The notes under the pieces were generated by a model. It was not told the origin of the DNA and ran no database searches. It saw only the letters and a list, made by a program, of their open reading frames with translations. From NCBI RefSeq assembly GCF_022539315.1, contig NC_066326.1, forward strand, positions 5,906,601 through 5,970,600: a DNA stretch of 64,000 nt, given 5' to 3'. The stretch comes from Serinus canaria. Its lineage: Eukaryota; Chordata; Aves; Passeriformes; Fringillidae. How positions within the stretch are numbered: position 1 is the first letter of the stretch; each line of letters opens with the position of its first letter. Below are positions 25,810-36,006 of the stretch, one piece after another. Both the position numbers and the translations under genes were made by a program.

Positions 25810-26520
25810 GTGTCCCTGTTGCAGTCCTAAGCCAAATGATTTACTGTGGAATATAGTTGAATTGCTTGTTTTATCTCATAAAACAAATACGCCTTTGTTG
25901 CTCTTTTGGACTGATGTTTTCCTTAGCTTGCAGTTGTGGCTTAGCTATACCCTTCCTTCCCTCTTGGACTTTTTAATTTTCCTCACACCATGCACAGAGC
26001 TTGGGTTTGGCCTTCTCTGCTGGCTGATGAAATTGGCTTTGCCATGCCATAGGAGCCTGCTGCCTAAGCAGTGGAGATACACTGATAAACCCTTTGCTTT
26101 TGTGTTAGAATTGGTGTTTTGTTTTGATACGGTGTGTATCATTTCCCATTTGAAACCGCCGTTATTGTATGCTTGGAAAAACCCTCTTACTTGGCATTGG
26201 CAAAGGAAGCAGAGTTTAAAAAGAAAGAAAAAAAAGAACCCACTTTAATTTAATAAGCAGTATTTCAGGGCTCCTTTTGTTACGTGCTACCTTTTGAACT
26301 CTGCAGAGCAGCATGCAGATCTAATCCTCACCAGCGTCACGGCTTGGGCTGCACAAGTAAACACTTTAAATGGGAGGAAGCACCTGCGCATCGCTATTGT
26401 CTCTCTTCTCCCATTAGCAAAACCTCGGGGCTGACTCTGCTCCAGCCAAACCCTCCAGGCAGTGGGAATCCACAGGCAGAGAGCAAAGCTCCCTGCCCTG
26501 GGCTGGAGCTGTGGGAGCAC

Positions 26521-26610
26521 CTCGGGGGACAGCTGGCCATGGAGGGGAGCGTGGGGCTGCGTGCGGACACCCGCGCACGGCTGGGGTACCGGGCCCATCG
26601 CCTCGGCACC
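26521..26610. promoter_or_regulatory. CpG-dense cluster (mini CpG island), possible promoter or first exon
   Basis: Eleven CpG dinucleotides fall within 90 bp (26523-26611), against roughly one per 100-200 bp elsewhere. CpG stays above background from about 26090 to 26770. Such retention usually means the DNA is unmethylated in the germ line. A consensus-like donor AAG|GTGGGT follows at 26641/26642. Overlapping open frames on both strands (for example 26284-26697 plus, 138 codons) fit CpG-rich DNA and need not be coding. The core is shorter than a standard CpG island, so a small promoter, enhancer or first exon are all possible. Confidence 0.35.
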
Positions 26611-26970
26611 GGGGCATGCAGGGATCACAGGAGCCACCAAGGTGGGTCTGGGCAAGGTGTGCTCTGCCTGGGACTGTTCTGGGGCTGGGGAGGCTGATGG
26701 ACCTTGAGAGCCACAGTGCTCCCAACACAACGTTCTGGAATTATCGCTGTTGTCCCACTCGTTTCGAGTGCTTGGCGTGATTGCTTTCCCACAGAGTTTG
26801 TGGTTTTACACCATTCCTTATTGAGGAGCTGGTGAAGTGTGTTATGGTCATAGATATAACCTGCAGCAAGCTTACAAGACAAAGTTTAAAGCTGAAAAAC
26901 CTGGTTGAATAGAAGACTGCTAAAGGCAAAAAATCTCTTTAATTCACCCAAGACAGGTTGGGAATTGATT

Positions 26971-26999
26971 TACCAGTACCCAAAATAGAAGTACTGGTA
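26971..26999. repeat. Perfect 9-bp inverted repeat, 11-nt loop
   Basis: TACCAGTAC (26971-26979) and GTACTGGTA (26991-26999) are exact reverse complements flanking an A-rich loop. It lies about 400 bp downstream of the CpG cluster and about 400 bp upstream of the CTCF-type motif. Function is unknown. Confidence 0.6.
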
Positions 27000-27402
27000 T
27001 AAAACTTCTTTTGAGCTAGGAAACCAAAACATTAAAAAGTTCATTGATTTGAAGCTAAATTTGGTTAAATTCAACTTAGAAAAACTAGGATGGGTCTTTT
27101 GTTTCCATTGCTGCGTTAATGTTGTGGTTTGTGCCTAGTGAGATAGTGGGGAACCATAGGATTCACAGGATAAAGTGCTTAGTGTGATATAGGAAATCTT
27201 GTTAGAGTTGCATCACTTTGGGATTTTTAGGTTTTCAGTCTCTATGAGACATTTTGTGGTGGTGTTGTACCTGAGGAGCTGGAACTACATCTTAATTTAT
27301 TGAGTGTTCATTTATTGACATTTGAAATGCCTTTGATGAGATGTTAGTAATTATTTGATTAATCTTCTAACATCGGTTTCCATTTAGGAGAAATTGTCTT
27401 TG

Positions 27403-27415
27403 TGCCCTCTAGTGG
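27403..27415 (-). promoter_or_regulatory. CTCF-type motif
   Basis: TGCCCTCTAGTGG on the plus strand is the reverse complement of CCACTAGAGGGCA, a full match to the vertebrate CTCF core (CCASYAGRKGGCR). The motif points along the minus strand. CTCF binds such sites as insulator or loop anchors. Occupancy is inferred. Confidence 0.5.
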
Positions 27416-27970
27416 AAAAACTATTTACTTGAAAGCTTCTAAATTGGGTAAAGTTTTTGCACAGAAAAGTGGAACGTGTGAGAAAAGACACAGAGAAGCA
27501 GAACAAGGCTGGAGAGATGAAGGGTTGCAAGGGGTGGACGTGCTTTGTGCTTCCTCTGCTTCAGTCCTCCCAAAACTGTAAGAGTGATGACATGCACAGA
27601 CTTTGTCAAATACAGAAAATATTACCCAATATTCACATCAGCTGGACTTGGTGAAATTATTCTAGGTACAATTATGAGGAAAGTCCAGCCTCAGCAAGCT
27701 CTGGACAATGGTCAATCATTCGTGATTGCCATCAATGTTCTCCAGGGATGTGGTAGAGAAGGAAGAGCAAAGCCAAGCCCACTCTGGACCTTTAAATGGA
27801 GGAGAAGGAAAGACAGAAAATGAAAGATCAAGGAATATAACATGGTTCCTTAAAATAGTTCCAGAGCACTTTATTCACAGCAGAGAGGAGGATAGGATTA
27901 AAAAAAAAAAATCTGACTTAAATAGGTGGATCTGTCTAGCTTCCCTCTTAATGGGGTAACTCATTAATGT

Positions 27971-28192
27971 GTGAGAAGGGCTGCTGATGTGACTGAGGCT
28001 TTGGATCATCCTGGTGAACAGCAAAACCAGCAGGAGACCATTGTGATGAGGAGTAGGGAAGAGGAGGATGCAGAGGTGGCTCTGAGGGAGCAGGAGCTGG
28101 ATGTCCAAGTGCAGCAGCCAGGGTGGTACTGGATGGTGGGGCCTGTTGTGCATGGCCAGCCCAAACAAACCAACACCCGCCTGAGGTTTTAG
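27971..28192 (+). other. Glu/Gln-rich open frame of 73 codons, unknown
   Basis: The frame reads Met-Arg-Arg-Ala-Ala-Asp-Val-Thr-Glu-Ala and is strongly enriched in Glu, Gln, Arg and Val, giving an amphipathic charged middle, before a Trp-Tyr-Trp patch and a stop. This composition differs from chance frames nearby. No family is recognised and no splice or start context is convincing. GA-rich DNA alone can produce Glu/Arg-rich frames. Confidence 0.12.
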
Positions 28193-28575
28193 GAAAACAC
28201 GCAAACTTCTCTCTGAGTCATCCTCACAGAAGCTCTGTGCATAAGGCAGGATTGGAAATCCCTTCCTGCTGCACCAAGGGGAGCTGGGCATTGCAGGGCA
28301 GGAGAATGGTCATGGTGGCAAGTCTGCAGGTGAACCACAGAGGTGGGAGGCTCAGCAGATGAGGCTGGAGAGGGAATACTGAAGGAGCTGTATTTGGAAA
28401 TATAAGCCTGAGTGCAAGCAACACATTTTCTGATGCATAAAAGATTTCTGTAGAAAAGATGATCATTAGCTCTTAGTTGCCACTGGAGAAAAATACCTTG
28501 ATTTGCCTGAAAAAAAATATTCAAGGTGCAGATTGGAGAAGAGTTTCTTACTAGCAGGTAATGAAGCGAGAGCAA

Positions 28576-31082
28576 AAGAAATTGTGAATCTGCTTGGCTG
28601 GAGGATTTGCAGAGCAGTTAAAGCAGTGCCTCTTGCTGATGGTGAGATTTCTCCCCCTCTGTTGCCCTCTGTCCATCCACCCACTACACAGGGTCTATTT
28701 CACACATTACCCTTCCAAGCTGGACTTTTTATTTCTGTTGCTAGAGTTGGTTTCAGGGGCCAGGGGTCAAAACCAGTAGCAGTGTAGTAGGCTATTGCAT
28801 GGCTTTGGGATATAAATTCTGCTCTCAGTGCAGTCATGAAAACTTCAAGCAGGGATGTAGATCACAAGAAGCTGCTGCTGTCCCATATATCTTCCCTCCT
28901 CTGTTTCATTCTGGAGCTGCTCATTCGGGATGAAGTGAGAGCAACAGATGTGAACGTGATGGAGTCCCCACACCCCCCTCCCACCACTGTCATCCTCCCT
29001 TTCCTCGTACTGGACTGTCATTCTTGTTTATTTTGGTTTGAATTACAATTGCAAACTGCCTCTTGCAGTGTTGTTTGTGTGTGTGTCGTGAGTCACTGTT
29101 TGTGTTTGCTGCCGTTTGCTTTGCCCATCCTCTCCCCATCTCACAGCCACAGTTCCCCTCCCAGGATCCTGGAGCCTCTTCTATTCTGAGTCTTCAGCAC
29201 TTCTGTGAGTTCAGGGAAAAGCAAGCTGTCAAGGAAGATCCAGGATTAGCCTTTTTTTTAAATTATTTTCCCTTGTTATAGCTTTCTTCTGGCATTTTGT
29301 AAGGGTCCTTGTTCAAATCAAAAGATTCCTTGGAGATTCCTTCCCTGAGATCTCTGTGCTCAATTAGTCTCTTCTCGTATTCCTACCAGACAGTGAGATC
29401 AATACTGTGTTTTCTGGCTTTCAGATTTCAGGAAGGAGGGGGAAAATCATGTTAAAAAGATTTTTGAAGTTACTGAGGTGCACATGTGCAATTCCAGCAC
29501 CTGCCATTACAGTGGAGGTGTTAATCCCTTCACCTGCTTTATCACTGGTGTGGAGACTTCAGCATCCTGCTCAAGATCACAAGTTTGGACCAACAGGGGC
29601 TGACCACACTGGCCTCTGAGAGGGGCTGTGGGTGCTCTGGATGGATGGAAGAGACTCTCCATGCCCTCATGGCCTTGGGTGATCCCTTGTGCTTCTTCTT
29701 GCTCCTGGTAAAGTGCCATCATTGCCAGCCAAGGAAATCCTACAGCTCTGTGCCTGGGAAATCTGAATGGTAATGGCTTGCAAGTCACTCTGTGGAATTA
29801 GCAAGGAGAAAGAGAGAATTCCTTTGTGTCAGCTTAATGGAGCTTCAGCTCACAGAACTCCATGTGGGAGAATTAACAGTGGGTCTTCAGTCTCTCTCAG
29901 GTTGTCCAGAAGCTCAGCAAATGTTTGATTGTGAATCTACTGTAAAATAGCTGCAAGATTCCTATGCCTCAATTAGCTGCCTTGGTAGAGAGCAGGCAGA
30001 TTTTCAGGTAAAAAATGTCCATTTTGACTCTTTAAGTGTTCTCAGGTGGCCTTTGGAACATAAATGTTTTACTCTATTTGTAATGCAAAACCTTTTAATT
30101 ATCTCCAATTCATAAATCCTTAGTTTGTTACTTCACTGCTTGTAAGAGAATGCTCATCTTTGAGTGGGTAGTAATCAGTGTCAGAGGAAATGGGGAATAG
30201 ATGGTGTGTTTTAAATGGTGTCAGTTCCAGAACTGGAATGTATAATTTAAGTCACTTAGATTTAATCATCCTTTAAACACTGAGTCCCAGCCTCTGCTGC
30301 TTGTCTCCCAGGAAGCTGACAGCTTTTTAATGCCACTATGGCAACACTGGAAAGTTCCTTAAACTGCTCCAGGCTGTGATGTGGCTCTGTACCACGTGTA
30401 CTGGTGCATCATGGCTGGTTCTCTGAGCCTGGATGCAGCTGGGTGCAGGGCTTGGTTGGGCTCTGCTTCACCCCCTCCCAGCCTCAATTTTGGAAGTTTC
30501 AACTGTTTTACCTTTTTATGGAGCTGTAACAGCTGTTGTAAGTACCACAGCAAATGTAACAGCTGCTGAGGGTGGGATTGTGGATCTGGGGAGTGTGTAT
30601 AACAGCTAAACATATTCTAGTAATTCAGCAGGTTGAAAAATAAAGCAGCTCAAGCTGTGTTCATCAGCTCTGGAGCTGTGTGGTGGGGATGTTTCCTGAT
30701 GGAGTGGAGTTGTGCTGGTTCAGCCTGGGTTCCAGTGCCTGGAAGTGGGAGGCTTTGACCTCATGCATTTCAGCAAGGAGACAGGGCAAGGTGGGGTGCA
30801 GCAGGTCCTGATCCTGCCTGGGGAGCAGAGCAGCAGTGCCCTCAGCACTGGGGGACCCCAGCACTTGTGACCATGGTGTGTGGGGCTGCTGACATGCATA
30901 CAAGACACTTGCTATTCACTTCAGTGCCAGCATGCATGATTTCAACCTGCACATGTAGATGCATTCATAAATACATATGCACATATATAAGGGAGACTGC
31001 AGGCACTTTAAAAAGCAGCTGAGAAACCCTGTTTGGGATTGAGAGGAATAGTGGATTTGTCTTTCCAAACAAGCAGTGGGTC
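28576..31082. other. Unique non-coding stretch, no gene seen
   Basis: The stretch includes short TG-rich tracts near 29070-29110. The open frames are under 120 codons with chance-like composition. No transposon was recognised before the LTR. Confidence 0.5.
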
Positions 31083-31392
31083 TGCTGGTAGATAAAACTA
31101 GCACTGGGACATAAGAGAAACAGTGGGAAGGGTTCCACTGACTGATGAATGGAAAAAGATATTTACTTTTACAAATAAACTTTAAGTTTGCTGATAAATG
31201 AAATTAGACATTGAAAGATTAAAGAAACAATGAAGAAGAAAAGCTCCTAAATGCCATAAAAATTAAAAACTAAAAGGGAGGGTTATACATTAGAGGGAAA
31301 TCTCTGGTATCAGGTGTATCAGGAAGTCTGAACCTCTCAAGTACCTCAACCAATAGGGAAAGAGAGAAGGGAAATGCAGCTGGGAAATTGGG

Positions 31393-31400
31393 ATAAAAAG
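31393..31400 (+). promoter_or_regulatory. TATA-like box of the LTR
   Basis: ATAAAAAG sits 67 bp upstream of the LTR polyadenylation signal, the expected U3/R arrangement. If still active, it would drive transcription rightward toward the CpG cluster and minisatellite at 32 kb. Confidence 0.55.
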
Positions 31401-31466
31401 GAGGCTGCATCCTCCAAAAATTTGAGAGATCCTAGGGGAATGCCCCATGGCCTCTCCCTTTATTCA

Positions 31467-31472
31467 AATAAA
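31467..31472 (+). terminator. LTR polyadenylation signal AATAAA
   Basis: A canonical AATAAA lies in the R region, followed about 20 bases on by CTGTCTCCTTTTTGG, a U-rich downstream element. Together with the TATA-like box it supports the LTR call and orientation. Confidence 0.65.
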
Positions 31473-32049
31473 GTAAAAGGACTACTCTGTCTCCTTTTTG
31501 GACATAAACCCCTGGTGTTTGTGGATTAATTTTCCTAACAGGATCATGTGGGATTCTGACCTCTGGCTGCCTCCCCTCTGCCTGCTCCCTTGGCAGTCTG
31601 GCTGCAGATAAAATAATTTAATGCAATTCTTGCTCCCAGCAACTGGTTGATGGCATTAATGGAGTGAGTGGAATTTCACTCATAGCAGAAATACATCTGG
31701 GCTGCTGGGGAGTGAGCCCCACAGTCAGAAAGGGTCAGTGGGTTCAGAACTGGTCACCTTTATTTGCAATGGCCCCTTGAGATGGCATTAGAGCTGACTG
31801 GCCATCTACGTGGGCAATAGGTAGCTTTTGTTGTGCCTAGCAGTCAAATGGTAGAGTCTGAAATTAGAATAGTCTTAAATTAGAAGCTGCCACTTCTACT
31901 TAGAGTAAAACTTGCATTTCCCTGCATGTATGAAAGCAGGAGCGTTTGGAGCTCAGAGGATTTGCCAAGGAGCCCATTAGTGCTGGCTGAGAGCGAGGAG
32001 GGGCAGTGGGAAGGAACATCCTGATGAGCTGGGGTGAGGAGGTGATGTG

Positions 32050-32160
32050 GGGACACGGAGAGCTCGGGGGACATGGGGACACGGAGCGCTGGGAGCCACC
32101 TTCTGCTGCAGGGAGCAGCCGGCTGTGGCTGCAGGAGCGGCAAACTCGGGGAGCGGCGCT
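32050..32160. promoter_or_regulatory. Second CpG-dense cluster
   Basis: Nine CpGs fall in about 110 bp, in a GC-rich segment that also holds two near-identical copies of GGGGACACGGAG (about 32049-32060 and 32075-32086). It lies 0.5 kb downstream of the solo LTR and directly before the GGA tract and minisatellite. GC-rich tandem DNA alone could explain the density. Confidence 0.3.
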
Positions 32161-32171
32161 GCTGGCACCCA

Positions 32172-32197
32172 GGGGAGGAGGAGGAGGAGGAGGAGGA
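32172..32197. repeat. (GGA)n tract
   Basis: About eight GGA triplets run in a purine-only stretch, preceding the minisatellite by about 75 bp. Confidence 0.9.
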
Positions 32198-32270
32198 TTG
32201 GAATATGACCAATACAGCTGGACAGGACGTGCCTTGGCTTGTCTGGCCCTTGGTGCTCAACCAAATAGTG

Positions 32271-32475
32271 GCACTGTGGTGTTTCACCCCAGAGACACCT
32301 TTGGCTGGCTGGGTGTGTGGTGTTTCACCCCAGAGACACCTTTGGCTGGCTGGGTGTGTGGTGTTTCACCCCAGACACCTTTGGCTGGCTGGCTGTGTGG
32401 TGTTTCACCCCACAGACACTTTTGGCTGGCTGGATGTGTGGTGTTTCACCCCACAGACACCTTTGGCTGGCTGGG
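32271..32475. repeat. GC-rich minisatellite, 41-bp unit, five copies
   Basis: Five tandem units share GTGGTGTTTCACCCCA and ACCTTTGGCTGGCTGG. The units are 41 bp, but the third is 39 bp because of a 2-bp deletion, and units 4 and 5 carry CACAGACAC in place of CAGAGACAC. Because 41 is not a multiple of three, successive units are read in different frames, and all three plus frames stay open across the array. This explains the 184-196-codon plus-strand frames over it (32006-32596 and 32073-32627), which should not be taken as genes. Confidence 0.95.
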
Positions 32476-33274
32476 TCCTGCAGCTGGGCGCTTGGAGACG
32501 ACTCCAGGCATGCAGGAGCTCTGGTGGCTGTGGGATGGAGCCTCGTCCCTTAAGAGGGTCTGCTCCTCAGGTTTACCTCTGGCAGAGAAGCTTTAAGGTG
32601 ATGGTGAAGGGAAGACGTCGGTTCTGATGGAGGGTTTGGATCCAGAGTTTTTATTCTGGCCCACAGAATAAAAACTTCTGTCTTGAGGGACCTGCTGGAG
32701 GTGTGGTGTAAAAATCTGGTGGAGAGGGGCATAGGGGTTTGTTTTTAATTAGTATTCCTTAATTTTAGTAGAGCTTGTCTTTCTGGAGTGGCTCAGAGTT
32801 GGCAGGTGCCACCAGGCTATGCTGCTTTGGCTTTCAGTGGTAGTTTCATCTCAAAAATTGGGGGATCTGTAGGGTTTGGGGGAGAAGATCTTAGAGTGGA
32901 ATGTGGAGCCTTTTGTCTGTGCCTTCAGACCTCTCCAGGTTGTGTTTAATTTTTAATTTTATTATTTGAAAGATAGAGCACTCTGTAGTGACAGAGGAAC
33001 TAATGGTATAATTGGGAGTTTGTTCTGTTCATGTCACCTTGCATCATATTGCTGAAGAAGTGGTAGAAAGCACATGATTTCCTTGAATTTATTCACCGCT
33101 CAGAATTACTCACAGCATAAATTTCTGGGGGGAAAAAAAACCAAGCAAACAACTTAGATGTTCTTGTAATTTGTGAGATAAGCTCAAAAAGAAAAAAAAA
33201 GAAGCATTTAGCTTACTTAGTGCTCACTCCCCCTGAGACTTAAAGCAACAGTAACTGTTGAAGGGTTCTTTGCT

Positions 33275-33619
33275 TTAGGATTTTCCCAGTTTTGTAATGT
33301 AAAGGTTCATTTTTCTTGGTCCCTGGGCAAAAAGATGATCTAAAAGCCTTTTCCTCAATAAAAGTGCATGTTTCTCCTTTATCGCATGACTCCAGGAGCT
33401 GAGGGGGTTTTTTAGGAAATCCATCAGATATGTGTGAAAATCATCAGTGTTGGCAGCATTGAAGTGGTTGAGGACAAGTTCAGTGCTGTATTTGCTCAGA
33501 ACTGAGAGCTTTGGGACCAGGGAGGTTGCAGCAGCGTGGCATGCTGAACAGCCTGGCTGTTTGAAAGCTCCTGCTGCAAGTGCCTGTGATGATATTTTGA
33601 AGTTTATTTCCTGCTGCAC
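33275..33619 (-). other. Protein-like minus-strand open frame (114 codons), unknown
   Basis: The frame begins Met-Gln-Gln-Glu-Ile-Asn-Phe-Lys and has a balanced composition with a C-terminal stretch rich in Leu, Lys, His and Arg. It lacks the Pro/Ser/Cys excess of chance frames in this window. No domain is recognised. A second minus frame (33480-33842) overlaps it. No splice architecture or promoter supports it. Confidence 0.12.
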
Positions 33620-35948
33620 TTGATAAAACTTTGTTCACTGCACTGTTCGACTTTAAAAGGCAAAATCCTGGAGAAGTGCAAGTGGCTTCCTCAGGGAAAC
33701 ATGGATTTTGCTCTTGGCAAGCTGTTGATGTCAAAGCTGTAAGTGGAGGTGTGCTGTGCAGGGTGTTTGGAGGTTCCTCATTTACTGGGGACATGTGATG
33801 TCCAGTTGGGTGTCTTGAGCTGTACTGGGGTCCCAAAAACAAGTCCTTGTGCAGGAGGAGGCCAGAGCCATCCTGATGGTGACTGGTGTGGCCTCTCAGG
33901 CTGCTTTGCTGGGTGTTTGTACAGGAATTCCCAGTTTCAGCTGAATATCTTTGAATTTATGATTTTGTGAGCTGGACTTTGACCTCTGCCTGCTTCATGG
34001 TAAAGCATGAGGCTGCCAGGTGCTTTCCTGGTGTCACCCCATGCCCAGCATCACCTCCCAGCTGTGCTCTGTGGTGACAGTGGCCCCTGGGGAAGGTGTG
34101 TGGCTCCTGCTCAGGGTTAACCCACACCTGCACCACCCCATCCTCCTCTTGCCTTGTCAGGTAGTTTAACCTGTGCTAAATTTCAGAGTAGAGTGAACCA
34201 GTCTCATTCCACAGCTCCTGTGAGCACCAGGAGAGACCTGGAGAAAGAGGAGGGCAGGACCACACCTGTGTTAGCTGTGCTCATGCTGACAGCTTCTGTC
34301 TGCACTTCTGTGTTACCAGGACTGGGAATCCTGGACTTGAGTCCTCTGCTCTCCGTGGGACTGAGCTGCTTCTGCTCCCCCTGAGACACAACTCAGTTGA
34401 AAGGGCATATTTACAGGTTTGGAAGACCTGGGGAAATGGCAGATATGCTAAAAATATCTAATTTACAAGGCAGATGTGCTAATAATGGGCATTTCTGTGG
34501 CTGGACATGCACATCAGCATGCCAGCTCAGCCCCAGCTGGCTGGGGGGATGTCAGGCACTGCACAGGCACTCAGGGGAGCCCTGGTCCCCATCCCAGCTG
34601 TCTGGCCAGTTTGGCACTGGTGTCCTGCATGGATAGCACATTTATGAGAGGTTGGCTGGTTTAGGTGCAGCATGGACGTGTTGGGGGCTCTTGCTGTGCA
34701 GTGGGCACAGAGATCCCTGCACCTGGGAGAGCAGGGGCTGCTCAGCCAGCTGTGGGTTGGTGTGCTGCTGACATAAGGAGGCTGTGTGGAAACTGGATCA
34801 GATTCTGGTGCAAGATTTCTGGCAACCTTCAACTCAGTAGCCCCTGAGTCAAATGTGCACTTCCACCTGTGGGGAAGCAGCCTGCTTTTTTCCTCCTTCT
34901 GCCCATTTTCCTTTCTGATCTGTAAGGTTTCACATCTCAACTCCAGCAGCTTTGGCTCTACTGCTGGCACTGTTTGGATGCTAGAGGAGACTTTTTTTGG
35001 CAGTCACTCGAGAGCTGTTCCTTATTTGCCTGAGTTCTGGGTTTACAGTGATGCAAGCAACGTGATACTATTTAGCAGCTCTAATAGAGGTCAAGGTGCT
35101 GTTGTCTTAGGTATTGTAAAAATGCCTTGTAAAAGGCTGTACATTACCCAAAAGGGCTACAGGGAAGGCAAGCAAAAGAAGGAATAAACCAGCCCCTCAC
35201 AGCTGCTCCTTATACATGTGAAGCTGAGGCACAACCAAATGTGCAGGTGTGTTTTGTCAGCACCTGAAATGGGACCCAGCTCCCCTGAGTTTTGCTCTAA
35301 ATGACTTTTTGTCCATATGGGTTGATTCAGAGTCAGTTGCTAAAACAAGCTAAGGCTGTGTGCTCTTTGCTCATTGCTTTATCCCCCTTTTAAATGCTTT
35401 GAAAGGGATCTTGGGTAAAGCCCATCCACTGCTGGGACATCCCTAATCTACTTTTTTCCCTGAAACCTGGCCAGGGAGGAGGTGGGAGCATGCTCAGTGT
35501 CCCAGGTATGAAGCAGAGGCCGCACCCTCTGCCAGCAGCTCATCAGTCTCAGCCTGGGGATCCCAAAGCTGAGCGAGGCAGGGGCAGGAGGCAGCAGGTA
35601 AGGAATGCTGAGCACTGCTTGCACTGAACCTGGGCAGGTCTTGTCCTCTCCCTAAGGAGCAAGGAGGAGGCTTGAGTAAGAGTGAGTGAGTCTGGGGAGA
35701 GTTTCTGAAGGTGCATCCCCCAGGCAGCTGCTGCAGCTCTTTGTTTGCTCCTTCTCCCCATCCTTTGGAGGCATGTTGAGAGCTGGGGTGGTTGGGTTTG
35801 TTTCTGGTGAAATTCCTGCTCTGTGGGCTCTCAGGGCAGAGCTTGGCCCATGTCTGCAAGCTCAGTGCTATTGTCAGCTTTGGCTCCAGCTTATATTTTT
35901 GGAAATTAGGTTTACAAACTGCAAATTTTATCAAAAAAAGTCTGTTGA

Positions 35949-36006
35949 TTTTTTTTTTTTTTTTTTTTTTGGTGTGTGTGTGTGTGTCTTTTAAGGAAAA
36001 AAAAAA
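35949..36006. repeat. T22 run, (GT)8 and A-run composite simple repeat
   Basis: A T22 homopolymer passes into eight GT units (35972-35987) and then, after a short T-rich gap, an A10 run. The TG part can form Z-DNA, and the T and A runs could pair with each other. Expect indel errors or length polymorphism here. Confidence 0.92.

Larger units (their letters stand above)
31083..31540 (+). mobile_element. Solo LTR of an endogenous retrovirus (458 bp)
   Basis: The element begins TG and ends CA, with imperfect terminal inverted ends (TGCTGG / CTAACA). It is flanked by near-identical 5-bp sequences GGGTC (31078-31082) and GGATC (31541-31545), which fit a mutated target-site duplication. Inside, in proper order, are an A-rich U3, a TATA-like box (31393-31400), an AATAAA signal (31467-31472), a T-rich stretch and a U5-like end. 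No gag, pol or env sequence lies on either side, so this is the product of LTR-LTR recombination. A 5-bp duplication and this size suit ERVL- or ERVK-like avian families. The exact family and 5' border are inferred. Confidence 0.75.

Noticed and set aside
29470..29600. MIR-like core (CTGCTCAAGATCACAAG)
   Set aside because: The similarity is a short phrase with no continuous alignment on either side.
32006..32627. 184-196-codon plus-strand frames with internal Trp/Phe/Pro repeats as a repeat protein gene
   Set aside because: The repeats come from a 41-bp minisatellite read successively in three frames. A real protein repeat would keep one frame.
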